Of a stretch of 32,866 bases of DNA, positions 14,281 to 21,157 are shown piece after piece. The first letter of the stretch is position 1. Each line of letters opens with the position of its first letter. Made by a program: the position numbers and the translations under genes. The notes beneath the pieces were generated by a model, which was given only the letters and a program-made list of their open reading frames with translations, ran no database searches and was not told where the DNA came from. Source of the DNA: an uncultured Verrucomicrobiota bacterium (GTDB taxonomy: Bacteria; Verrucomicrobiota; Kiritimatiellia; RFP12; UBA1067); the NCBI GenBank assembly GCA_945834475.1, contig CAMAHK010000016.1, forward strand, positions 1-32,866, written 5' to 3'.

Positions 14281-14735
14281 TGCCTCTTTCCGAACTTTTG
14301 CCGCAGGCAGAGCCGATGATTCTGTTGAGCGGGTATGAGCCGAACGTGACACTGGGGACTGCGACGGCGTATGTCGATGTCACGCCGTCGGTGCCGTTTT
14401 ACGATTTCGAAGCCGACGGCGTTCCGGCGTGCGTGGCGCTCGAATACATGGCGCAGACGATGGCGCTGGCGGTTGGCGAGATGCGACGGACGGAGGGATT
14501 GCCGCCGCAGATCGGCTTCGTGCTCGGGTCGCGTAAGTTTGAGACGTTTGTGGAGGTGTTCAGGGCGGGGAGTCGCTACCGTGTGACGGCGGTCAACACG
14601 TATCAGAATGAGTCGTTCGGTAGCTTTGCGTGTGAGATCCTGGCGCCGGACGGCACGTGCGCGGCGCACGCCGAAATGACGGCGTTCCAGCCGACGGGCG
14701 AGATGACGCCGGAGAAATTGAAAGAGTATGAGTAA
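14277..14735 (+). CDS. 3-hydroxyacyl-ACP dehydratase, hotdog fold, ApeP-like
   Basis: A 152-residue hotdog protein. LPQAEPMILLSGY at the N-terminus replaces the LPHR-type block of FabZ, and GVPACVALEYMAQTMALAVG plus IGFVLGSRKFE match the ApeP family of aryl polyene dehydratases rather than FabA/FabZ. The FabZ His is replaced by Gln in LPQAEPM, which may matter, since ApeP works as a partner of the second dehydratase ApeI in characterised systems. It would remove water from 3-hydroxyacyl-ACP intermediates. The start ATG overlaps the stop of the upstream ketosynthase (ATGA), a sign of translational coupling. Confidence 0.82.
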   Translation: MMPLSELLPQAEPMILLSGYEPNVTLGTATAYVDVTPSVPFYDFEADGVPACVALEYMAQTMALAVGEMRRTEGLPPQIGFVLGSRKFETFVEVFRAGSRYRVTAVNTYQNESFGSFACEILAPDGTCAAHAEMTAFQPTGEMTPEKLKEYE

Positions 14736-15405
14736 GTACGTGATTGTAACCGGGTCGAGCCGCGGCATTGGGCTCGCCATTGCCGAGGCGCTGAAGGCGG
14801 ACGGCTTTGAGATCGTGACGCATTCCGTCCGCTCCGGCGGCACGGACCTTGTCTTCGACATCGCCGACCGCGAGGCGGCGAAGACAGCGCTCGAGGCGTG
14901 GGTCGCCGAGCACGGCGCGCCGTATGGCATCGTCCTGAACGCGGGTATTGCCGACGATAACGTGTTCCCGGCACTGGAGGACGAGCAGTGGGACCGCGTG
15001 CTACGCACTGACCTTGATGGTTTTTACAACGTACTCCGTCCGCTCGTGCTGCCGATGGTGCAGGCACGGGCTGGCGGGCGCATCGTCGCGATCTCGTCTA
15101 TTTCGGGCGTGATCGGCAACCGCGGGCAGGTCAACTATTCGGCGGCGAAGGCGGGCCTCATCGGTGCGACGAAGGCGCTGGCCGTCGAGCTCGCGCGGCG
15201 GAAGATCACGGTCAACTGCGTGGCGCCGGGCGTGATCGAGACGGAGATGATTGACGGGATTTTTGCGGAAGAGGCGATGAAAGCGATTCCGATGCGGCGC
15301 TTCGGGCGTCCCGAGGAAGTCGCTGCGGCCGTGCGCTTCCTCATGTCCGACAGCGCGTCGTACATCACGCGGCAGGTGATTCAGGTGAATGGAGGAATGT
15401 TCTGA
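14728..15405 (+). CDS. 3-oxoacyl-ACP reductase, FabG/ApeQ-like
   Basis: A 225-residue SDR ketoreductase with TGSSRGIG at the NAD(P)H site, LNAGI (variant of NNAG), the catalytic Ser in AISSIS, Tyr/Lys in YSAAKAG, and the FabG-type end ASYITRQVIQVNGGMF. It reduces 3-ketoacyl-ACP to 3-hydroxyacyl-ACP. It overlaps the dehydratase gene by 8 nt and the next ketosynthase by 1 nt. LNAG in place of NNAG occurs in other Ape-type reductases as far as I recall. The operon position suggests a dedicated rather than housekeeping FabG. Confidence 0.88.
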   Translation: MSKYVIVTGSSRGIGLAIAEALKADGFEIVTHSVRSGGTDLVFDIADREAAKTALEAWVAEHGAPYGIVLNAGIADDNVFPALEDEQWDRVLRTDLDGFYNVLRPLVLPMVQARAGGRIVAISSISGVIGNRGQVNYSAAKAGLIGATKALAVELARRKITVNCVAPGVIETEMIDGIFAEEAMKAIPMRRFGRPEEVAAAVRFLMSDSASYITRQVIQVNGGMF

Positions 15406-16634
15406 TGCGGCGGGTCGTGGTGACGGGAATGGGTGTCGTGAGCTCGCTTGGACTGACGGTTCAGTCGGCGTTCGAGCGCTTGAAGACGCCCAAGAACTGC
15501 GTGAAGGTTTCGGATGACCTCAAGACGTACAAGGGTCTTCAGTCCCATCTTTGGGCGCCGGCCGGCTGGACGCGTCCCGAGCGCTACACGCGCAAGGTGA
15601 TCCGCACGATGAGTCCCGTCTCGCAGATGGCGCTTGACGCGACGGAACAGGCGCTTGCCCAGGCGGGACTTGCCGAGGATCCGATTCTCAAGTCCGGTCG
15701 CTGTGGTGTCGCTTACGGCTCGTGTGCGGGCAGCGTCGAGGCCAATGCGGATTTCGCGTCGATTCTGATGAGTCACGAGGTCCGCAACGTGACGAGCTCG
15801 ACGTACATCAAGATGATGCCGCAGACGTGCGCGGTGAATCTGTCGGTTCATTTTGGTACGACGGGACGCATCCTGCCGACGGGCACGGCCTGCACCTCGG
15901 GGTCGCTCGCAATCGGCGAGGCCGCGGAGGCGATCCGCTACGGCAAGCAGGACGTGATGATCGCGGGCGGCGCCGAGGAGTTCAGCGTCACGCAGGTCGC
16001 GGTTTTCGACACGCTTTTCGCGACCTCGCGCAAGAATGACGCGCCGGAGGCAACGCCACGCGCGTTCGATGCGAACCGCGACGGACTCGTCATCGGCGAA
16101 GGCGCGGCGACGCTGATCCTGGAGGAGCGCGAACACGCGCTCGCCCGTGGCGCGACGATTCTCGCGGAACTCGTCGGCTTCGGCTACAATTCGGACGGTC
16201 GCCACGTCACGCAGCCGAACGCCGAGACGATGGGACGCGCGCTGACGCTCGCGCTCGAGGACGCGGGGCTTCCGCCCGAAGCGATCGGCTATGTGAACGC
16301 GCACGGCACGGCGACCGATCTCGGCGATGTCGCCGAGTGTACGGCGATGGCGTCCGCATTCGGCGCGGTCCGTCCCCCGGTCAGCACGATCAAGGGCTAT
16401 ACGGGACACACCCTCGGCGCGTGCGGCGCCCTCGAGGCGGCGATGACGATCGAGATGATGCGCGACAATTGGTTCGCGCCGAATCTCAATCTCGAGACGC
16501 CCGACCCGAAGTGCGGCGAACACGATTTCATCGTCGGCGACGGCCGCAAGATCGAAACCGACTGCGTAATGACCAACAACTTCGCCTTCGGCGGCATCAA
16601 CACGTCGCTCGTGTTCAGACGTGTAGCCGTTTAA
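15405..16634 (+). CDS. Beta-ketoacyl-ACP synthase, FabF/ApeR-like
   Basis: A 409-residue condensing enzyme with C163 in TACTSGS, H300 in AHGTATDLGD and H335 in GYTGHTLGACG, a full catalytic triad, and NNFAFGGINTSLVF at the end. It is the last gene of the four-gene overlap (TGATG junction with the ketoreductase). With two active ketosynthases here and a chain-length-factor-like protein 4 kb downstream, the set fits iterative assembly of a conjugated polyene better than ordinary fatty-acid synthesis. Confidence 0.88.
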   Translation: MRRVVVTGMGVVSSLGLTVQSAFERLKTPKNCVKVSDDLKTYKGLQSHLWAPAGWTRPERYTRKVIRTMSPVSQMALDATEQALAQAGLAEDPILKSGRCGVAYGSCAGSVEANADFASILMSHEVRNVTSSTYIKMMPQTCAVNLSVHFGTTGRILPTGTACTSGSLAIGEAAEAIRYGKQDVMIAGGAEEFSVTQVAVFDTLFATSRKNDAPEATPRAFDANRDGLVIGEGAATLILEEREHALARGATILAELVGFGYNSDGRHVTQPNAETMGRALTLALEDAGLPPEAIGYVNAHGTATDLGDVAECTAMASAFGAVRPPVSTIKGYTGHTLGACGALEAAMTIEMMRDNWFAPNLNLETPDPKCGEHDFIVGDGRKIETDCVMTNNFAFGGINTSLVFRRVAV

Positions 16635-16658
16635 GGGAAGCGCGTTGTTTTACCGCAG

Positions 16659-16671
16659 GTGCCTTCGGCAC
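16659..16671 (+). terminator. Short perfect hairpin GTGCC-TTC-GGCAC after the ApeR-like gene
   Basis: A 5-bp GC stem with a 3-nt loop, 25 nt past the stop codon. No T-tract follows, so it could be a weak terminator, an mRNA 3' stabiliser or part of the larger palindromic element just downstream. Confidence 0.35.
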
Positions 16672-16681
16672 ACGCAGAGTT

Positions 16682-16780
16682 GCGACCGATTCAAAATGTC
16701 GTCGCCCCGCGCGATGTCGAGTGTGGTTGTCCTTTGCGCCTTCGGCTTAGATGCGCGGCGACATTTTGGAATCGGTCGCG
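16682..16780. repeat. Large imperfect inverted repeat at the left edge of the AT-rich island
   Basis: The left arm GCGACCGATTCAAAATGTCG (16682-16701) is matched by the complement of CGACATTTTGGAATCGGTCGC (about 16758-16778), with one extra base; a few further pairs extend inward. The loop of roughly 45 nt contains a second GCGCCTTCGGC motif resembling the hairpin at 16659. It could be a MITE-like or REP-type element. The rest of 16635-16816 shows nothing else I can name. Confidence 0.7.
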
Positions 16781-16816
16781 GGTTTCTGTCTGGAAGATGC
16801 CGTGGTGTGTCGATTT

Positions 16817-16825
16817 TGGTATAAT
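16817..16825 (+). promoter_or_regulatory. Extended -10 promoter for the CoiA-like gene (TGGTATAAT)
   Basis: TG-G-TATAAT with predicted transcription start near 16832 and a 19-nt AT-rich leader before ATG 16851, with only a weak AAAGAAA as ribosome site. Confidence 0.7.
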
Positions 16826-16850
16826 AAATAAAATTATCGAAAGAAATATC

Positions 16851-18248
16851 ATGTCGGTAGGAGCGGGACTATGCAAGTGGCCGTATGCGATTGTTGATGG
16901 CGTGCGAACGCACATCAGCAATGCCGCACGGTTACAGCATGGTCTCTGCCCGGTTTGTGGCGCTGAACTTGTAGCAAGGAAGGGAAGATTTCGCGAGGAT
17001 CATTGGTGGCATGTCAATGGCGCTCGTTGTGATCCGTGGTATCAGCCGAAAGGTCCGTGGCATCGTTATTGGCAGAACATGTTCCCAAAGGAGTGCCAAG
17101 AAGTCGTTGTCGAGGGCGATGTTGACGGAGTTCGCGTCAGGCACATTGCCGATGTGAAGACTCCGGGTGGCGTCGTCATGGAAGTGCAGTATTCGGCGAT
17201 CACGCCTGATACGGTTAAAATACGGGAGGCGTTCTACGGGAAAATGATCTGGCTTGCGAGTATGCGGCGCGTAGAGTCTGACATGACCGTCTTGACAGCC
17301 CTGAAGCGAAACGGGCCTTATCCAGTTGAAGGCGAATCGGCGTGGGTTATTGAAGATCCCCGTTTGGCTGGCAATCAGAAATGGTTCTTGGCTTCGAAAC
17401 CTGTGGCATTTGATTTCGCCGGATGGTTCGACAAGCCGGAAAGCGATGAGCATCTCTATTGTCTTCTGCCGACGTTCACCGGTGGGCCGGAACGTGTTTG
17501 CATTGAGGTCGATCGCTACAAGCTGATGGAGGCTTTGCGCAATAGCACATGCGGGCGGCTGTTGCGCCAGTGGAAAGATGCCGTGCCTGACATCATTAGG
17601 CGTTACAATGTCAGTGTAGAAGAGAGGAAACGGCAGGCGGAAGCTGAAGCGAAGGCCGCGCGTGAGCAGCAACGCAAATTTTGGCATGAGCGGATTGCGG
17701 AGGCGTCGCGCAAGCGTCAGATGCTTGGGGCCTCGAATGCGCGAGACATGTCGTTCTATCAAGATGTGGGCCTGACGCCGGAAGAGGTTCACGATTTTAT
17801 TACGGGACAGTTCAGTTCAGAGTTGTCGCTTGCGCTTTCGCTCGGTTGGGTAGAAGCCTATCTGGTTTGTTGTGGAGAGATTGTGCACAACACGCAGGTC
17901 CCGATCTCAGCCTTCGCCGTGCCGAAGATGGGGCGGTTCGTCCTTCATTATGTGAATGGTTACACATACGAAGAATTCAAGCGGGATGCAGCCAAGGCCA
18001 AAGAATGCTTGGGGGAGGAGATTAGCAAGGCTCTGGATTTTGAGAAGATGAAGAAGTTGCAGGGGAAAGTTGTGGCTGTCGGAGACTACTTTGCGTGTGG
18101 TGAGAATGGCTCGGAGGGCGTGTTGTTTCGCGGAGTACGGTACCTGAGACGACACTTTGATCTTCACGCGCAGAAAGTTGGCTTCTCGAGGATTAGCAAG
18201 AAACAATCCGCGTTCTTTTCTGCTTATGATAGTCCTTTCGGTTTGTGA
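16851..18248 (+). CDS. CoiA-like competence/nuclease-domain protein
   Basis: A 465-residue protein. The N-terminal 120 residues follow the CoiA layout: CPVC (C33, C36), GRFREDHWWH (H51, H54), then HIADV (D101) and VMEVQYSAI (E111, Q113), which is the D-x9-ExQ variant of the PD-(D/E)xK nuclease core, followed by TVKIREAFY. CoiA is needed for transformation in some bacteria, and related nucleases occur in mobile and defence contexts. Residues about 205-380 include a charged helical segment rich in Glu, Arg and Ala (near 256-291); the remaining C-terminus is unrecognised. Codon use is more AT-rich than in the flanking operons, consistent with acquisition. The function is inferred from the fold only. 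Confidence 0.7.
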   Translation: MSVGAGLCKWPYAIVDGVRTHISNAARLQHGLCPVCGAELVARKGRFREDHWWHVNGARCDPWYQPKGPWHRYWQNMFPKECQEVVVEGDVDGVRVRHIADVKTPGGVVMEVQYSAITPDTVKIREAFYGKMIWLASMRRVESDMTVLTALKRNGPYPVEGESAWVIEDPRLAGNQKWFLASKPVAFDFAGWFDKPESDEHLYCLLPTFTGGPERVCIEVDRYKLMEALRNSTCGRLLRQWKDAVPDIIRRYNVSVEERKRQAEAEAKAAREQQRKFWHERIAEASRKRQMLGASNARDMSFYQDVGLTPEEVHDFITGQFSSELSLALSLGWVEAYLVCCGEIVHNTQVPISAFAVPKMGRFVLHYVNGYTYEEFKRDAAKAKECLGEEISKALDFEKMKKLQGKVVAVGDYFACGENGSEGVLFRGVRYLRRHFDLHAQKVGFSRISKKQSAFFSAYDSPFGL

Positions 18249-18258
18249 GGAGTAGGTT

Positions 18259-19575
18259 ATGGAGATGCTGAGCAGTCTAATTAAACGAATCATTCCCGTT
18301 GTGGTATGCGTTGGTGTGACGGCGACTCGGGCGTTTGCGGAGGATGAAGACACGGCCCTGATTCCTCCGGTTGATGATGTGCAATGGGTTGGCGACGCCG
18401 CAGCCATCGGGGCAGTTGCCGATGTACTTGACTTGCAGGGAGAGGATTTCAGTGATGAGGAGCGGATGGAGGTTCTCAATTGGTCTATGCGGGAATTGCG
18501 GCGGCATCCGGAGAATTTCCTTAACTTCCCGCAGATCATTGCGAGAGCGCGTCCATTGTCGGACGAAGCGAAGGATCAGGTGTTGCGGTTTTCCATAGAG
18601 ATGCTGGAGACAGGAGCTTGGCAGGTTGCGCAAGCGGTTCGGCGTGTGGTTATGATGATAGGAACGATGTCCTCGGGGATGAAGGAGGACTTGATCGCGG
18701 CATTTCTGGAGTCGGTCAAGAAGACTCCGCAGAACGTGGGCTATCTTCAAGAGATGATCACAACAGTCGGAGTAATGACAGATTCCTTGAAAGAGAGATG
18801 CGTTGAGAGTTTGATTGTTGCCATGCGTAAAGATCCGGAAGTGATTTATTCGATGGGCGACATTGTTGAGTCGCTGGGTGGGGTTTCGGATTCGTTAAAG
18901 AGGACGGCTATCAGAGAAGCTTTTGAAGTCGCTCGAGAGAATCCAAACGTGTTGAGATATGTGGCATCTGTCGTGCAGAAGTTTTCTGTGGAGTTGACGT
19001 CGGAAGAGAGAAGGCGCCTTTTGGGGTGGACGATGAAGTTGGCAGAATCGGAGCGGAATTCGGAGTGGGACTATACGAGCGACGTGTCTGTCTGCGTGAC
19101 TAATGTCATCGTTCATCAGGTGACAACAAACGCATTATCGCGCATTATGGATCCCTTGCCATTTGAGCCAGGATATGTCGTGGCGACAACAGAAATCAAG
19201 GGTGGAATATTCGTTGTTCCCGATGTTTGGGCGAGTTTGTATGCGGGGCTTGTGGAGCGGTATGGCGGAGATCTTGTAGCAGCGTTGAAGAAGCCGACGG
19301 GAAAACGCTTGTCGGATGGAACTGCCGCGTTTGTCTGGCAAGACTATGTTGCCGGGACGGATCCGACGGACGTGAACGATGTCTTCAAAGCGTCGGTCGC
19401 GTTTGACGAAGGCAAGCCGGTGGTGTCTTGGACGCCGGAGCTGAAACCAGAGCAGGCGTCGCTCCGCAAGTACACCGTCTACGGCAAGGCGCGGCTGACG
19501 GATTCCGAGTGGACGGTCGTCGATGGCAATGAAGCCGATTTCAACTTCTTCAAGGTCACGGTAGAGATGCGGTGA
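18259..19575 (+). CDS. Secreted alpha-solenoid repeat protein with a conserved-looking C-terminal domain
   Basis: A 438-residue protein with a signal peptide (cleavage likely after TRAFA, residue 27). Residues 64 to about 265 form six tandem units of 36-37 residues starting near 64, 100, 137, 173, 209 and 245. Each begins with an SDE/SDS/TDS-type helix cap followed by two helices, often with a Pro midway, giving a HEAT-like superhelix. Residues about 355-438 are a separate beta-rich tail (VWQDYVAGTDPTD, KPVVSWTPEL, YTVYGKARL, FNFFKVTVEM) that I associate with the ends of many secreted Kiritimatiellae proteins. The tail DNA is visibly more GC-rich than the repeat part, suggesting a module swap. 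AGGAG at 18248-18252 supports ATG 18259. The function is unknown; binding or scaffolding is plausible. Confidence 0.7.
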   Translation: MEMLSSLIKRIIPVVVCVGVTATRAFAEDEDTALIPPVDDVQWVGDAAAIGAVADVLDLQGEDFSDEERMEVLNWSMRELRRHPENFLNFPQIIARARPLSDEAKDQVLRFSIEMLETGAWQVAQAVRRVVMMIGTMSSGMKEDLIAAFLESVKKTPQNVGYLQEMITTVGVMTDSLKERCVESLIVAMRKDPEVIYSMGDIVESLGGVSDSLKRTAIREAFEVARENPNVLRYVASVVQKFSVELTSEERRRLLGWTMKLAESERNSEWDYTSDVSVCVTNVIVHQVTTNALSRIMDPLPFEPGYVVATTEIKGGIFVVPDVWASLYAGLVERYGGDLVAALKKPTGKRLSDGTAAFVWQDYVAGTDPTDVNDVFKASVAFDEGKPVVSWTPELKPEQASLRKYTVYGKARLTDSEWTVVDGNEADFNFFKVTVEMR

Positions 19576-19730
19576 TGGCTGATTGTTATGTCTTTGCCCG
19601 CACGGCAGGTGCGCGGTACGGTGAGGTGATTCACAAGAATCCACCTTGTGGACCTCGGGAAGATGCTCTGATTTGCGAACCGGACGAGGAATCGCCGAAG
19701 TTGGAAGAACCCGTTTTTGTAAGAGACTGA
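19575..19730 (+). CDS. Small ORF of 51 residues, coupled to the solenoid gene
   Basis: ATG 19575 overlaps the upstream TGA by one base (TGATG), and TGA 19728-19730 lies one base before an AGGAG site for the next gene. The product (MADCYVFARTAGARYGEVIH...) has three Cys residues and an acidic end (EPDEESPKLEE). No signal peptide or family is recognised. The precise fit between two genes argues that it is translated. Confidence 0.5.
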   Translation: MADCYVFARTAGARYGEVIHKNPPCGPREDALICEPDEESPKLEEPVFVRD

Positions 19731-19742
19731 AGGAGTAAAACA

Positions 19743-20105
19743 ATGGCACTCACTAAACCGAAATACATAACCGAATATCCTACTGCGCGTACTGTTCTTC
19801 AGGTTCTTTTGATCCTGTCTCTTTTTGCCTCGACATTTCTGATTATCATGGGAATTTGCATGCGGGAAGATGTGTTGTGGATTTGGGGAATTGCGGGTTT
19901 AATTGGAGCGCCGCTCCAATGCTTCTTTCTCGATGTGTTTCTCGACATATCGGATCGGGTGAGACAGACGCGGGATGAGGTCGAGGGGCTGCGGGAAGAA
20001 ATGAAGCAGCTCCGAGCGGGAAGTAGCACCGCTGTTCCCGCGCCGAAGGCGAACTCGGGCACGATGCGCTACAATGCCAAGACTCACGAATACGAAGCGG
20101 TTTAA
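19743..20105 (+). CDS. Small membrane protein: two helices plus coiled coil
   Basis: A 120-residue protein. Residues about 17-38 and 45-66 are membrane helices; residues about 70-92 (DRVRQTRDEVEGLREEMKQL) form a short coiled coil, and the tail is Ala/Pro-rich and ends NAKTHEYEAV. AGGAG at 19731-19735 precedes ATG 19743. It forms a compact group with the two genes upstream. I do not recognise a family; the layout resembles small DUF membrane proteins that are common next to phage or plasmid cargo. Confidence 0.6.
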   Translation: MALTKPKYITEYPTARTVLQVLLILSLFASTFLIIMGICMREDVLWIWGIAGLIGAPLQCFFLDVFLDISDRVRQTRDEVEGLREEMKQLRAGSSTAVPAPKANSGTMRYNAKTHEYEAV

Positions 20106-20306
20106 AGACGGGAATTGAAATTCTCTTCGCAATCGCTGGATTTGTGCCATGAAAGCCCGTTGGAAAGTGGTTTGATAATCGCGAAGCTTAGCTGAAGCGG
20201 TAGCGTAGGCCTTTTGCCAACCATCGGCGTTAAATTTGCTGCTTGACAGTTTGACGCGTAAACGCACGCCGCTTCGGAGGTGTTGTGGTCGGTTCGTGCG
20301 TAAATA

Positions 20307-20315
20307 TGGTATAAT
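20307..20315 (+). promoter_or_regulatory. Extended -10 promoter with predicted leaderless start (TGGTATAAT)
   Basis: TG-G-TATAAT ends at 20315; a start 7 nt downstream falls on the ATG at 20322. No ribosome site is present between them. The preceding 20106-20306 holds only a short GAATT-GA-AATTC palindrome (20112-20123) and no gene I can support. Confidence 0.65.
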
Positions 20316-20321
20316 AGCGGC

Positions 20322-20636
20322 ATGTTATATCCGTTTATAACCCTTGATGATAATACACAGATTGTGCATTCGGAGTTGCTTTCGGATGGACAGGTTCGTG
20401 TTTGCATTGAACAGCCGATCTATCGTGGTTTCAACTCGGCGACTTGTATGTTGCCGAGTTACACGTGGACGGATATCGAGGGATTCTCGTCGGAGGACAT
20501 TATGCGTTATCAGCAGATTATTGAAGATGGCGCACACTTGATCTTTAGTTCATGTTCACGTTACGACTGGGGTGCCAGCACCGAAAGATACAAAGTTTTG
20601 GATGACGAAGTCTGGCGGAGTCGTCCTATGCCATAA
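20322..20636 (+). CDS. Small protein of unknown function, C-terminus probably altered by a deletion
   Basis: 104 residues starting MLYPFITLDDNTQIVHSE, with SYTWTDIEGFSSEDIMRYQQIIEDGAHLI. I recall small gut-bacterial proteins of this type, with a conserved AHLI and an acidic/Gly-rich end, next to DUF4160 genes. Here the sequence after AHLI changes character (FSSCSRYDWGASTERYK) and the same bases read in the +1-position frame as a DUF4160-like protein (20542-20709). The simplest reading is that a deletion fused this gene to the back half of its neighbour. It may still be expressed from the strong -10 box. The pairing resembles toxin-antitoxin-type small modules, but no toxic activity can be inferred. 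Confidence 0.5.
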   Translation: MLYPFITLDDNTQIVHSELLSDGQVRVCIEQPIYRGFNSATCMLPSYTWTDIEGFSSEDIMRYQQIIEDGAHLIFSSCSRYDWGASTERYKVLDDEVWRSRPMP

Positions 20637-20709
20637 CAAGGGACGCATCCCACGGGCACAGCTTCGCGAGATCGAGGAATTGCTAAGAGTATATGAAGAC
20701 GTGTGTTAA
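20542..20709 (+). pseudogene. DUF4160-like C-terminal remnant
   Basis: This frame, open after TGA 20539-20541 and ending TAA 20707-20709, reads VHVHVTTG, then DTKFWMTKSGGVVLCHNKGRIP, then LREIEELLRVYEDV. HVHV, KFW and the LxxIExxI helix match the back half of DUF4160 proteins. There is no start codon and the N-terminal beta-strands are missing. The last 17 nt overlap the next gene's start at 20693. Confidence 0.55.
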
Positions 20710-21157
20710 GATTCTTGCGAAGCGGGTTTTGAAGCCGGGGGAGACGCCGGACGTGTCGTTTGTGCCGCCGTTGCAGAGAAGGCGGCTGTCGCCGCTTCAG
20801 AAGATTTTCTTCCATCTTGCGAACTTCGAGGGACAGCCCTTGCCGAAGCGCATCGTCTTCGCGAGCGCGGACGGCGAGGACACGCTCACGCGGCGGACGG
20901 TCGAGGACTTCAACGCCGACGGGACGGTGTCGCCGAACCGCTTCAGCTCGTCCGTCTACAATGCCGCGCCCGGGCTCTGGAGCGTCTTCACGCACAACAC
21001 CGCGCCTTACACCGCGATTGCCGCGGGACGCGACACGATTCGCTGCGGACTTCTCGAGGCGCTTCTTCCCGCCGACACGCCGACTCTCTTCGTCTACGCC
21101 GAGGAGACGGGCGGCGGTCACGGCTTCTCCTTTTTGTATGGCTTCGAAGGCGCTTGA
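20693..21157 (+). CDS. Ketosynthase chain-length-factor-like protein (ApeC-like, Ketoacyl-synt_2)
   Basis: 154 residues that match the compact chain length factor of aryl polyene clusters: LQRRRLSPLQKI, RIVFASADGEDTLT, then SPNRFSSSVYNAAPGLWSVFTHNTAPYTAIAAGRDTIRCGLLEAL and LFVYAEE. No catalytic Cys/His triad is present, as expected for a factor that pairs with a ketosynthase (ApeC with ApeO in studied systems). It is short even for this family, and the start at ATG 20693 overlaps the DUF4160 remnant, so the N-terminus may have been trimmed at the island junction. Its natural partner would be the ketosynthase at 13111, now 6.4 kb upstream. Confidence 0.72.
   Translation: MKTCVKILAKRVLKPGETPDVSFVPPLQRRRLSPLQKIFFHLANFEGQPLPKRIVFASADGEDTLTRRTVEDFNADGTVSPNRFSSSVYNAAPGLWSVFTHNTAPYTAIAAGRDTIRCGLLEALLPADTPTLFVYAEETGGGHGFSFLYGFEGA

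Noticed and set aside
19899-20267. Minus-strand frame whose first 55 codons (20105-20267) look protein-like
   Set aside because: It continues as antisense of the small membrane-protein gene; the start is GTG without a ribosome site or promoter, and no family is recognised. A decayed gene cannot be excluded.
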